DNA from: Turneriella sp942492915
GTDB taxonomy: Bacteria > Spirochaetota > Leptospiria > Turneriellales > Turneriellaceae
Length of the DNA stretch: 64,000 nucleotides
Direction of reading: 5' to 3'
Assembly (NCBI GenBank): GCA_942492915.1
Contig: OW818662.1
Span: forward strand, 992,001-1,056,000
The position numbers and the translations under genes are program-made. Of this stretch, positions 8,851-16,691 are shown piece by piece. The notes under the pieces are model-generated. The model saw only the letters and a list, made by a program, of their open reading frames with translations. It had not been told where the DNA came from and did not search any database. Position 1 is the first letter of the stretch; each line of letters opens with the position of its first letter.

Positions 8851-9741
8851 TTAGTTTTGTTGAATTTTCATGTCGTACGATTTCGAGAAAGTATTGCCTT
8901 TCAGATCTTTCGCCTCGACCGATATTTTTTTCGCCTTGCGTACCTGCGTCGTCAGCGAATAGAAATTCTTGAAGAAGATGTCTTCAAATGCCTGACCTCC
9001 GGTGAGCTGCCAGGCGTCATTTCTGAAGAGTATCTTGTCGAATTTTGCAGTGAGTGCTTCTTTGTCGTCGATCAGCACGCGGTATTCGAACACTCCCCAT
9101 CGCTCGCGACCGATACCCTGGTCTTGCAGCAGCATGAACACCGGGTAGTCGCTGGTCAGCCGAAATCCCTTGTCGGGATTTACGCTCGCAAACTTATCGG
9201 GCAAGAGGACTCCCCATTCTTTGGCTTCAGGGGGGCGTGTATCTTTGTAGTACGCATTGCCCATCAGCAGCAGGGGATTCAGCATTGCACGCCCGGCCGG
9301 GTCGTAGATAAAAAAGTGCAGGTGCGGGCCGCCTGAATGCCCCGTATTGCCTGAAGTACCGAGCAGCTCGCCTGCCGTGAGCTTAAAAGACTGCAGCGCG
9401 GCATCGCCCATCGTCTTGAGGTGCATGTAGCCCGTCCACTGGTCACCGTGGTCGACGATCAGCGTATTGCCACCGCCGAATGGCATTTCACCTGGCGTAA
9501 AATCGGTTTGAATGCGGTAGAGTACGCGACCGTCTCGCGGGGTTATTACTTTTATCCCTTCGCCCGGCAGATCAATGCCGTTGTGAAAGTGATCGAGACG
9601 TGATTCGCCGAATGTTGAGCTGATCTGGTATTTCTTGTCTTTTTCAACGGGCCATTCGAGATTTGCCGCAGCCAGAAGCGGAGTTGCTGCGAGAAGCAGA
9701 GCGGTTTTGAGTTTCTGTGTCGCCGTCAGCATCATGGTCAC
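8851..9741 (-). CDS. M23 family metallopeptidase, exported
   Basis: A 296-residue exported peptidase that probably cuts peptidoglycan cross-bridges in the periplasm. Residues 1-26 form a signal peptide (KLKTALLLAATPLLAAA). The LytM/M23 catalytic core spans about 35-150, with the zinc ligands visible as H53 and D57 (HNGID) and the H140-L-H142 motif. The C-terminal 140 residues form an extra domain of unknown type, probably beta-rich. Several closely spaced ATGs (M1, M3, M4) leave the exact start open by a few residues. It diverges from the RMD1-family gene, with 106 bp between them. Confidence 0.88.
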   Translation of the reverse strand: MTMMLTATQKLKTALLLAATPLLAAANLEWPVEKDKKYQISSTFGESRLDHFHNGIDLPGEGIKVITPRDGRVLYRIQTDFTPGEMPFGGGNTLIVDHGDQWTGYMHLKTMGDAALQSFKLTAGELLGTSGNTGHSGGPHLHFFIYDPAGRAMLNPLLLMGNAYYKDTRPPEAKEWGVLLPDKFASVNPDKGFRLTSDYPVFMLLQDQGIGRERWGVFEYRVLIDDKEALTAKFDKILFRNDAWQLTGGQAFEDIFFKNFYSLTTQVRKAKKISVEAKDLKGNTFSKSYDMKIQQN

Positions 9742-9847
9742 GGGCTGTAAAAAATCAGCGACGTCAAACCAATCATTACTTTGTTCTTAAAAAACATCTG
9801 ACCCTGTTTTTGCTTGCGAGCCAATCTGCCTTCAAGACGACGACGAT

Positions 9848-10630
9848 ATGAATTTGAACTCCCACTCGATCGCCGAATCCATTAATCTGCAGGCGATCGC
9901 CGCCGCGAACAATGATCGTTCTCTGGTCGTGACGCCGCGCGAGGTTTTCGTGCGCCTTTCGAAAAACTCGTGCTACAGCGTGTACGTTTACGGTGCGGTT
10001 GTTTTCTGTAACGTGAAAAGTGAAGACGAGCAGGTAATTCTCGCGCGGGTGCGGGCGCATGCATCGGGTGAGCATGAAAAAGTACTGACAGAAGACCACA
10101 CTCTGAAAATCGGCGGCGGAAATCCCAGGTCAGGGCCGTCAATTATCACGGTACCGAACGCAACCGATCTTGTGTTGCGTGTGGTCATGCAGAATCTGGC
10201 TTATTCGGTGACGCTCGACTATTACCGGCAGGTGGCTACCGCCTTGCTCGATTCGGTTAAGGGCCGCTCAGAAGAGTTGGCTCGCAGCGGCAAGATCAGG
10301 CTGCGCGAGAAACAGCTCAACCAGTTTATCGGCCGTGTGATGACGGTGAAGAACCGCATTGCAGAGCACTTCTACGTTTTCAAGGCGCTCGATGAAGTCT
10401 GGGAAAATGACTTGCTGACGCGCGTGCAGAGCTCGATGCTGCGGTCGCTCGACCTCAGGCTGCGATTTGAAGAGGTTGAAAGCAGTTTCGGTATCATAGA
10501 AGAAAATCTGCATATGCTGAACGAACTGCATGTCAACCTGCAGAGCCATCGCATCGAGATTATCATCACTGTTCTGATCATGATCGAAGTTCTCGATCTG
10601 ATCGGCGACAAGTTCAAGCTATTTCATTGA
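9848..10630 (+). CDS. RMD1/DUF155 family protein
   Basis: A 260-residue protein resembling the RMD1 (DUF155) family, known from yeast mitochondrial Rmd1/Mrx10-type proteins and scattered bacteria. Features are an N-terminal mixed region with a VYVYGAVVFCNVK segment (about 45-58), a helical middle, and the characteristic C-terminal segment around 225-252 with a hydrophobic helix (EIIITVLIMIEVLDLIG) that anchors the protein in the membrane. Molecular function in bacteria is unknown. It stands alone, divergent from the M23 gene and convergent with the glycosyltransferase gene. Confidence 0.72.
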   Translation: MNLNSHSIAESINLQAIAAANNDRSLVVTPREVFVRLSKNSCYSVYVYGAVVFCNVKSEDEQVILARVRAHASGEHEKVLTEDHTLKIGGGNPRSGPSIITVPNATDLVLRVVMQNLAYSVTLDYYRQVATALLDSVKGRSEELARSGKIRLREKQLNQFIGRVMTVKNRIAEHFYVFKALDEVWENDLLTRVQSSMLRSLDLRLRFEEVESSFGIIEENLHMLNELHVNLQSHRIEIIITVLIMIEVLDLIGDKFKLFH

Positions 10631-10681
10631 GACATGAAAGAATAGACCCGGTCAAGGGGCGGCCCGGGCCGATGCTTCATA

Positions 10682-11386
10682 TCAGCGGGCGCGAATCAAT
10701 TCTCTGAAAATAGTTTTCAGAATAATATAGCCGGCCATGATCGTGCCTTTGAGCGTGCCCGATATCTTGCTTACGCCGATGCGCTTTCTGTAGCTGACCG
10801 CAACCTCCGCGATTTTTAATCCGCGCCGGGCGGCGCGAATCTGCATCTCGACTGTCCAACCGAAGTTACGGTCTTGCATGTTGAGCGAGTCGAGAGCGTG
10901 TTTGCTGATCGCCCTGAAAGGCCCTAGGTCTGTGTAGCGTTGCCTGAAGAAGATGCGGATGAGAAACGTAGCGAGCCAGTTGCCAAAGCGTTGCTGCGGC
11001 GTCAGTGCCCCGCGCTCACGCACTGCGCCGCCGAGCGTGCGCGAACCAATCACGAGGTCTGCGTCGCCCGAGAGAACTGGGCGCACCAAAAGCGGAAACT
11101 CTTCAGGAAAGTCTGAATAATCACCGTCAATAAAGAGCACTGCCTGCGTCGCGGCGGGTAGGGCGGTGAGAGCCCTGAGGCATGCGGCTCCGTAGCCGCG
11201 CACCGGTTCGTTCACAACGATGCATTTAGCTTTCTGCGCGACGCTCGCTGTATTGTCGGTCGAACCATTATCGCAGACAATGACCTGAATCTTCACCTTC
11301 TCGCGCCGCGCCGTGGCCATCAGGTCGCGCGCGACGAGCCCAATGGATTTTTCTTCATTTAGTACGGGAATAACGACCGCAATCAC
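10682..11386 (-). CDS. Glycosyltransferase family 2
   Basis: A 234-residue GT-A fold glycosyltransferase resembling the dolichyl/undecaprenyl-phosphate mannose or glucose synthase group. It starts MIAVVIPVLNEEKSIG, has the nucleotide-binding CDNGSTDNT loop, and a D87-G-D89 metal-binding motif (LFIDGDYSDFPEEF). No C-terminal membrane domain follows, so it is the short cytoplasmic type. The donor and acceptor cannot be read from sequence. Its start overlaps the recR stop by 4 bp (ATGA), so translation is probably coupled to recR. Confidence 0.88.
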   Translation of the reverse strand: MIAVVIPVLNEEKSIGLVARDLMATARREKVKIQVIVCDNGSTDNTASVAQKAKCIVVNEPVRGYGAACLRALTALPAATQAVLFIDGDYSDFPEEFPLLVRPVLSGDADLVIGSRTLGGAVRERGALTPQQRFGNWLATFLIRIFFRQRYTDLGPFRAISKHALDSLNMQDRNFGWTVEMQIRAARRGLKIAEVAVSYRKRIGVSKISGTLKGTIMAGYIILKTIFRELIRAR

Positions 11387-11991
11387 AGATCAACCCGCTG
11401 TCTTATAGACTGCGAGATTGCCTGCGTCTCGGCAAAGTCGAGCATTTGTCCGAGTGCGAGACCCGTCGCGATGCGTGTGACGCGCACACCTGCGGGCTTC
11501 AGCAAGTCTGCGATATAGTGCGCTGTCGCATTGCCTTCGACGCTCGGGTTCGCTGCGACGATCACTTCTTTCAGACCCAATCTGCTCGCCCGCTCGGCGA
11601 GTTCAGGCAAATGCAATTCTTCTGGGCCAATGCCGTCGAGCGGAGAGAGCACCCCACCCAAAACATGGTACAGGCCGCGGTGCTCGCCGGTGTTTTCGAC
11701 TGCATAGATGTCTGACGGTTGTTCAACGACGCAGAGGCTCGCCGCATCGCGGCGCGGATTGTCGCAATAGGCGCAGCCTGTTGCTGTTGGTTCGGTTTTT
11801 CGGCTGGTGTAAGCGCCGCAGCGCTCGCAGGCAGAAATACTCGCGACCAAATCGGTCAGCGTCGAGGTCAATGCATCGACGCGTCCTTTGCCCGCCTCAA
11901 TAAGAGAGAATACGATACGCATCGCCGAGCGGCGGCCAATACCGGGTAGCGATTGTATGGCTTCGATCGCCGCTAAGAGTTCAGGAGGCAT
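11383..11991 (-). CDS. recR: Recombination protein RecR
   Basis: Acts with RecF/RecO in loading RecA at single-strand gaps. The 202-residue protein has an N-terminal helix-hairpin-helix (LPGIGRRSAMR), a C4 zinc finger (C55, C58, C73, C76), and a Toprim domain from about 85 (CVVEQPSDIYAVENTGEHRG). Length and order are standard. It lies 31 bp downstream of the YbaB/EbfC gene, the usual partner in many bacteria, although dnaX is not upstream here. Confidence 0.96.
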   Translation of the reverse strand: MPPELLAAIEAIQSLPGIGRRSAMRIVFSLIEAGKGRVDALTSTLTDLVASISACERCGAYTSRKTEPTATGCAYCDNPRRDAASLCVVEQPSDIYAVENTGEHRGLYHVLGGVLSPLDGIGPEELHLPELAERASRLGLKEVIVAANPSVEGNATAHYIADLLKPAGVRVTRIATGLALGQMLDFAETQAISQSIRQRVDL

Positions 11992-12022
11992 TGAAGTGTA
12001 CGATGTCAGCGGCGGTTGCCGC

Positions 12023-12325
12023 TTACATCATATTACCCAGCATGCCTTTCATGTCAGACATGACCTGCTTGCGGGCGTCTTTTTGAGCCGATTGAATTGC
12101 CTTTTTGATCAACTTCGGTAAAACCTTGATTTCGTCGGCGTCGAGCAGAGCAGTATCGATTTCGAGGTCGATGAGGTTCGCCTCGCCGTCGACAGTTACC
12201 TTTACCGTGCCGCCGCCTGTTTCAGCAGTCACTCGCATATCACCGAGCTTCTTCTGCACATGCTTCATCTGCTGCTGCGCCGCGCGCATCTGGCTCATCA
12301 TGTCTTTAATATCACCTAGTCCCAT
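12023..12325 (-). CDS. YbaB/EbfC family nucleoid-associated protein
   Basis: A 100-residue DNA-binding protein of the YbaB/EbfC family: an N-terminal amphipathic helix (MSQMRAAQQQMKHVQKKLG), a beta sheet with the typical GGGTVKVTVDGE segment, and a C-terminal helix rich in Met and Lys. The family binds DNA as a dimer and helps compact the nucleoid. It precedes recR in a short operon (ybaB-recR-GT2). The usual dnaX neighbour is replaced by an SPFH lipoprotein gene. Confidence 0.92.
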   Translation of the reverse strand: MGLGDIKDMMSQMRAAQQQMKHVQKKLGDMRVTAETGGGTVKVTVDGEANLIDLEIDTALLDADEIKVLPKLIKKAIQSAQKDARKQVMSDMKGMLGNMM

Positions 12326-12409
12326 ACACTCCGCTCAAGGTGCGTCGCATGCCGCGTAAATGCAAATACGTTTTTCAGCGGAGCGCATGTCAATTGGCAG
12401 CTGCGCAAT

Positions 12410-13204
12410 TCATTTGGGTTCGGGTACGAGCATCGGGGTTTTGCCGTCGGTGATAATCACCTTGGTATTAGGTGATTTCGCCAGTTCGCGAAAGGCTTCG
12501 ATGCTGCGCAGCATAATGATTTCTTTACTGGGCCCCTGATTCAGAATCTTTTGTGAATCACGCACGCCGGCGGCTTCGATCTTGCGACGCTCTGCCTCGC
12601 GGTTCTCTTGCAGTAGCACGTACTCCATGCGCTGCGCATCCTGTTCGGCGCGCAGTTTGTCTTCGATCGCGGCATATAGACCCGGGGGCAGCTTGATGCT
12701 CTTCATCAGAACGCGGTCAATCATGAAGCCTTTCGCCTGTAGCACCTCACGCATGCTTTTGAGTATCTCAGCCTCAATCTCAGAGCGTTTGCCGCTGTGC
12801 ATGTCTTTCGCCAAAAAGCGCGCCGAGACATCCGCTGCCGCCGAACGGAATACGTTAACCACGACACGCTGCTCATTCTCTTCAAATTGCGCCCCGCCGA
12901 ATTCGACGAGCAGCGCCGGTACTTTCTCTTCCTGCAACTTGTAGAGGATAGAGATCTCAGCCTCAACATTCAGCCCTTCTTTGCTGGGCAGCGACAGTTT
13001 TACTTCGAGATTCTGCAGCGAAAGCGAGAGTACAATAATACTCGTCCAAACGGGGTTATAAAAATACAGCCCTGGGTTGAGTATTTCATTACTCTGCTTG
13101 CCGAATTTGCGTTCGACGCCGAGGTTTCCCTGATGTATTGTGGTGCAGGCTGACAGAGATACCGCGCAGAGTATTGCGCCTGCGTGAAAAGTGCGTGTCG
13201 TCAT
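12410..13204 (-). CDS. SPFH/Band 7 domain lipoprotein
   Basis: A prohibitin/stomatin-like protein of 264 residues. The start is ATG 13204, supported by a strong AAGGGGGA ribosome binding site; translation gives MTTRTFHAGAILCAVSLSAC, a lipoprotein signal with the spirochaete-style lipobox LSAC. The SPFH domain follows (about 30-190), with VERKFGKQSNEILNPGLYFY and the central EAEILKSMREVLQAKGFMIDRVLM segment, and a charged helix near 195-225. SPFH proteins usually sit on the cytoplasmic side through a membrane helix or a hydrophobic hairpin, so a lipid-anchored exported copy suggests a periplasmic scaffold. It may act on membrane proteases, which is unproven. Confidence 0.82.
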   Translation of the reverse strand: MTTRTFHAGAILCAVSLSACTTIHQGNLGVERKFGKQSNEILNPGLYFYNPVWTSIIVLSLSLQNLEVKLSLPSKEGLNVEAEISILYKLQEEKVPALLVEFGGAQFEENEQRVVVNVFRSAAADVSARFLAKDMHSGKRSEIEAEILKSMREVLQAKGFMIDRVLMKSIKLPPGLYAAIEDKLRAEQDAQRMEYVLLQENREAERRKIEAAGVRDSQKILNQGPSKEIIMLRSIEAFRELAKSPNTKVIITDGKTPMLVPEPK

Positions 13205-13314
13205 GAAATCCCCCTTATGTTGCTCCCGCAAATCGGGCTTGCCACCGCCGACCCGCCGACGCGGATTTTGGTTCCCGGTTGACTTAAAGGGCGTGCGTTC
13301 CGGTGAACCTACGC

Positions 13315-13917
13315 TCAGTCGCCGTGCAGGGTCTCTGCGTACGCCATCAATTTGAGCGCTTCATTGCGTGAAATCTTATTTTGCGCCAGCATGGACTGCA
13401 CGACTTCGCGCAGCATCGCGAGGGTCTGCATTTCGTCTTCGGGCCCTTTTTTTCTAAAGAGGTCAAGCCAGCGTTTCGGGGTTTTTTCGGATTTCAGAGT
13501 GTAGAGGTGCTGTCTGAGCATACGCTCGCGCATCGCCGGAATCTCTGCCGCAAGCATGTTGAGGCGGGCCACGAGCTCATCGATGTCGTCTGAGGTGAAC
13601 TGCAGAACGTTCGCCATTTCGTTGCGACCACCCGACCGGGAATAGCATGTGTAGCGCGCTTCGTCGATCTGGTAGGCGACCTTATAGACGAGCGGTCGGT
13701 CAGCGAGCAGGTCGACGAGAAAAGTCCAGACCAGCTCGCGGCCCTCGCGAATTCCCCAGGGTTTGCCGCGCCTGAGGTTGCCATATTCGACGAGTGATTT
13801 GTGCTCTTTGCGCAATTTCTGAAAGAGGCGCTTGGTGACCTTGTTGATGCGGCGGCGTATACGCCACAGGCCGAACCAGGGTAGCCGGTGGTGCGCGTGT
13901 TTAAAGTCTCTGAACAT
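13315..13917 (-). CDS. Hypothetical protein
   Basis: A basic, helical protein of about 200 residues (MFRDFKHAHHRLPWFGLWR) that I do not recognise. It is soluble, rich in Arg/Lys in the first 70 residues, and has a helical C-terminal half (DDIDELVARLNMLAAEIPAMRERMLR). I prefer the ATG at 13917 over a TTG at 13956, because the TTG lies inside the inverted repeat at 13948-13971. It is transcribed divergently from the fmdB-like gene, sharing an 79-bp intergenic region with an operator-like palindrome. Confidence 0.6.
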   Translation of the reverse strand: MFRDFKHAHHRLPWFGLWRIRRRINKVTKRLFQKLRKEHKSLVEYGNLRRGKPWGIREGRELVWTFLVDLLADRPLVYKVAYQIDEARYTCYSRSGGRNEMANVLQFTSDDIDELVARLNMLAAEIPAMRERMLRQHLYTLKSEKTPKRWLDLFRKKGPEDEMQTLAMLREVVQSMLAQNKISRNEALKLMAYAETLHGD

Positions 13918-13947
13918 CAACTTTGGCGAAACCTGATGTGCAGCGGG

Positions 13948-13971
13948 CGCCGTCAAGTAGACTTGACGGCG
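13948..13971. promoter_or_regulatory. Operator-like inverted repeat between divergent genes
   Basis: CGCCGTCAAG (13948-13957) and CTTGACGGCG (13962-13971) are perfect 10-bp arms around TAGA. The right arm contains the -35 box TTGACG of the fmdB-like gene, and the left arm carries the same hexamer on the other strand. The site is therefore well placed for a repressor acting on both genes. Confidence 0.5.
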
Positions 13972-13990
13972 TGATTTTTTGTTGTATATT
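13963..13990 (+). promoter_or_regulatory. Sigma-70-like promoter of the fmdB-like gene, leaderless
   Basis: TTGACG at 13963-13968 and TATATT at 13985-13990 are 16 bp apart. Transcription would begin about seven bases beyond the -10 box, which is the A of the ATG at 13997. There is no Shine-Dalgarno sequence, so the mRNA is probably leaderless. Confidence 0.6.
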
Positions 13991-13996
13991 GATCTT

Positions 13997-14320
13997 ATGC
14001 CTACGTATGATTACAAGTGCGCGGATTGCGGCCGTATATTCGAAAAGTTTCACGGCATGAACGAAACTCCGCAGGTGACCTGTCCCGATTGCCAGTCTGT
14101 GCAGACCTCAAGGCAGGTTAGTCTTGGGGCAGGCATTGTCTTTAAAGGCGCCGGTTTCTATGTGAACGACTATAAGAAGTCTTCCGGATCAGGTGGGGGC
14201 ACGGCTTCAACCGCCGCAAAAGAGAAAACCGAGACAACCAAGACAGATTCAACGGCCGCGACAAGCGGCGGTGATACCAAGCCAGCTCATTCGTGTGGTG
14301 CGGGATGCTCGCATGGCTGA
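13997..14320 (+). CDS. FmdB-type zinc ribbon protein
   Basis: A 107-residue protein with an N-terminal FmdB/CxxC_CxxC regulatory-type zinc ribbon: MPTYDYKCADCGRIFE, then VTCPDCQS, giving two CxxC knuckles in the first 40 residues. The remainder is low complexity (Ser/Gly/Thr/Ala/Lys) and ends with SCGAGCSHG, which may bind a metal. Function of the family is largely unknown; the first member was linked to formamidase regulation. The start at 13997 is set by the family and by the promoter placed immediately upstream. The last 8 bp overlap the start of the FNR gene, so the two are translationally linked. Confidence 0.85.
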   Translation: MPTYDYKCADCGRIFEKFHGMNETPQVTCPDCQSVQTSRQVSLGAGIVFKGAGFYVNDYKKSSGSGGGTASTAAKEKTETTKTDSTAATSGGDTKPAHSCGAGCSHG

Positions 14321-15215
14321 TGCCGAAGGTACCGAATCTTCGGCTGGCGTCATAGAATTCCCGAGGCCGGGGGTTGAGGTCAATACCTACAAGAAGGCCA
14401 ACACACTCAAAGCGAAAGTTCTGGAAAACCGCATCTTGTTTCGCGATGGCGATGAAAACGACGTGCGCCACATCGTGCTCGATGCCAAAGAAATGAACTA
14501 TCTCGATGGCCAAAGCGTGGGTGTTATTCCTCCGGGTCTTAACGAGAAGGGTAACCCGCATGCGGTAAGGCTCTATTCTATTGCGTCGCTCGCGTCGCGC
14601 ATGCCGCGCAGCGAAAACCTCACGCTCTGCGTGAAACGGGCGGTCACGAAAGACGAGGCAACCGGAGAGATCTACCGTGGCGTCGCGTCAAATTTTCTCT
14701 GCGACACCAAACCTGGGGATGAAGTGACCCTCACGGGCCCGGCAGGCAGAAAGTTTCTGTTGCCCACCGAAGATGAGATTCACCGCCCGTATATTTTCCT
14801 CGCTACGGGCACAGGCATCGCTCCGTTTCGGGGATTTCTGCAGCGGCTCTTCAAACACACGCCGAATTTTCATTCGCCGGTATTTTTGCTCTTTGGCGTG
14901 AAAACCCGAGCTGAATTGCTCTATGACGAAGAATTCAGAGCTTACCAGCATTCCAACTTTTTTTACTTTCAGGCCCTGAGCCGTGAAATGAAAAACAAGG
15001 CGGGTGGGCGCTACTACGTCGGCGATATCAAGCACGATAATCCGGGCAAACTCTGGCCGGTTATCAATGACGAACGCACAATTATCTATATGTGCGGTCT
15101 CAAAGGTATGGAAGAGGGCGTTTCGCACGCGATCAATACGCTCGCGCAGCACCACGGACAACCGGCAGACTATTATGACTTGATACGCCACCGCCGCGTT
15201 GAAGAAGTGTATTGA
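14313..15215 (+). CDS. Ferredoxin-NADP+ reductase, plastid-type
   Basis: A 300-residue flavoprotein that moves electrons between NADPH and ferredoxin or flavodoxin. FAD binding is shown by RLYSIAS (about 116), NADP binding by GTGIAPFRGFLQRLF (about 167) and MCGLKGMEEG (about 263). The chain ends with an aromatic residue (RRVEEVY), as in plant and cyanobacterial FNRs. Leptospira interrogans is known to carry such a plastidic-type FNR. The start is ATG 14313 (MADAEGTESS), overlapping the fmdB-like stop. The next gene starts within its stop codon (TGATG), so this is a tight three-gene operon. Its redox partner is not in the window. Confidence 0.92.
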   Translation: MADAEGTESSAGVIEFPRPGVEVNTYKKANTLKAKVLENRILFRDGDENDVRHIVLDAKEMNYLDGQSVGVIPPGLNEKGNPHAVRLYSIASLASRMPRSENLTLCVKRAVTKDEATGEIYRGVASNFLCDTKPGDEVTLTGPAGRKFLLPTEDEIHRPYIFLATGTGIAPFRGFLQRLFKHTPNFHSPVFLLFGVKTRAELLYDEEFRAYQHSNFFYFQALSREMKNKAGGRYYVGDIKHDNPGKLWPVINDERTIIYMCGLKGMEEGVSHAINTLAQHHGQPADYYDLIRHRRVEEVY

Positions 15216-16129
15216 TGCCAATTCGATACGTTGCGATTGCGGTGGTTGCACTTACCGCGTTTTCGTGTTCACTCAAGAAAATGGCGGTGCGTCAGGCCAC
15301 GGGCTTTTTTACAGAAAGCCGTAAAGTGTTCGAACAGGAAACCGATCTTGAAATCGCTGAAACATCCATCGCCTCGAACCTCAAACTGCTCGAGGCAATG
15401 CAGGTGCATGACGAAAAAAATGACGACCTGAATTTACTGATCGCAGAAATCTATTCTGCGTATACCCTTTCGTTTGCCGAAGACAAGATGGAACAGGCGG
15501 AAGCCGACAAGAAAGACGACGAAGTTGTGCACCAGCGCAAACGGGCGAAGATGCTCTACCTCAGAGCGCGCGATTACGCCGGGAAAGTCATGCTGCCACT
15601 CATTGAAACGGACGACCTCGCTAAAGTCACAGAACAGCAGCTGCAACAGAAGCTGGCGAAGCTCGATAAAGACAGCATCGCACCGGTGTTCTGGTATGCT
15701 TTCGCCTGGGGGTCGTCGATCAATGTCGATCGCGAAGACACGCAGGCGCTTTCAGAATTGCCCAAAATCGAAATCATGATGGCGCAGGTCAAAGCCTGGG
15801 ACGAGGCATACTATTTCGCCGGCGCCTGGCTTTTCGAGGGAGTCTATTTCGGAGCGCGTAACGAAATGATGGGCGGCGACCCGGCGCGTGCAAAAGAAGC
15901 CTTTGAAAAGAACATCAGGCTCACGCAGGGGAAAATGCTGATATCGCATTACTTTTATGCGCGCACGTATTGTATTTTTGCACAGGACAAGGCTTGTTTT
16001 GACAGAAATATCGCAGCCGTTCTCGATGCACCCGATGACATTCACCCGGGACAGAGGCTCGCGAACGCACTCGCCAAAAAGAAGGCGCTGCGGCTTAAAA
16101 AGCACAAAGCCAATTTCTTTGTGGATTAG
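15215..16129 (+). CDS. TatT-like TRAP transporter T-component lipoprotein
   Basis: A 304-residue lipoprotein with an N-terminal signal (PIRYVAIAVVALTAFSC; the cysteine follows AFS) and an otherwise helical, TPR-like body. The family (TatT, Treponema pallidum Tp0956) is a periplasmic trimer that associates with the substrate-binding P-protein of TRAP transporters. Recognisable segments are ETDLEIAETSIASNLKLLEAM, YLRARDYAGKVMLPLIE and FYARTYCIFAQDK. No P, Q or M subunit gene is nearby, so this is an orphan, or its partner is elsewhere. The start overlaps the FNR stop (TGATG). Confidence 0.8.
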   Translation: MPIRYVAIAVVALTAFSCSLKKMAVRQATGFFTESRKVFEQETDLEIAETSIASNLKLLEAMQVHDEKNDDLNLLIAEIYSAYTLSFAEDKMEQAEADKKDDEVVHQRKRAKMLYLRARDYAGKVMLPLIETDDLAKVTEQQLQQKLAKLDKDSIAPVFWYAFAWGSSINVDREDTQALSELPKIEIMMAQVKAWDEAYYFAGAWLFEGVYFGARNEMMGGDPARAKEAFEKNIRLTQGKMLISHYFYARTYCIFAQDKACFDRNIAAVLDAPDDIHPGQRLANALAKKKALRLKKHKANFFVD

Positions 16130-16164
16130 ATTCATTTCCGAAACCGGCACCGTGAAGTTTCGCA

Positions 16165-16183
16165 GGTTCCTTTTTCAGGAACC
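16165..16183 (+). repeat. Short hairpin after tatT-like gene
   Basis: GGTTCC-TTTTTCA-GGAACC lies 35 bp past the stop codon. The T-run is in the loop rather than after the stem, so it is not a canonical terminator. Sixteen bases of it (16171-16186) recur in inverse orientation just after the iron alcohol dehydrogenase gene (31388-31403), which may be chance. Confidence 0.35.
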
Positions 16184-16240
16184 CGCTAGCCGATTCTTAA
16201 AACGGGTTTATCGCCTGAACGGCAAATGGGATTATGTCGC

Positions 16241-16687
16241 ATGAGATTCTTGCTCTTGGCGGCTGTGGTATCCCTGCTGCCGGTTTTTTCTGAAGAAGAG
16301 ATTTTTCTGAACTGCGGTGTTACGCAGATCGCGGCAACGGAAGCCGACGGCAAAGTCGACAAGAAGCTGCGTAAGATGGAAAAATTCCTGGTAAAAGATC
16401 CGGAAACGCAGAAATTCAAGAGCTTCAGGCTGCTTGCAAAAAAATCTCTGAACGCGACGAAGGCGCGGGCGGGCAAACTGAAGCTGCGTAATGGCAAATC
16501 TTTCTCTCTGAGAGCTGTCTCTGTTTTTCGGGCGCAGCGCAAGAATAATATTACGGTTGATGTATCAACTGGCGGCAGCAGTGAACAAAAGAAATTTATC
16601 GATCGTGAATACCTGCTGCTGAATGCCGGCGCACTGGATAAAAAATCAGACCTTGTCGTTGCTGTGAGCTGTCCTGTTTTTCCGTAA
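16241..16687 (+). CDS. Small exported hypothetical protein
   Basis: A 148-residue protein with a clean signal peptide (MRFLLLAAVVSLLPVFSEEE, cleavage probably near residue 17). The mature part is basic, with many Lys and Arg, and is probably beta-rich towards the end. One cysteine sits early (NCGVTQIAA) and one near the C-terminus (AVSCPVFP), which might form a disulfide. I recognise no family. It lies four bases before guaA, so the two may share a transcript, but no functional tie is apparent. Confidence 0.65.
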   Translation: MRFLLLAAVVSLLPVFSEEEIFLNCGVTQIAATEADGKVDKKLRKMEKFLVKDPETQKFKSFRLLAKKSLNATKARAGKLKLRNGKSFSLRAVSVFRAQRKNNITVDVSTGGSSEQKKFIDREYLLLNAGALDKKSDLVVAVSCPVFP

Positions 16688-16691
16688 GCCC

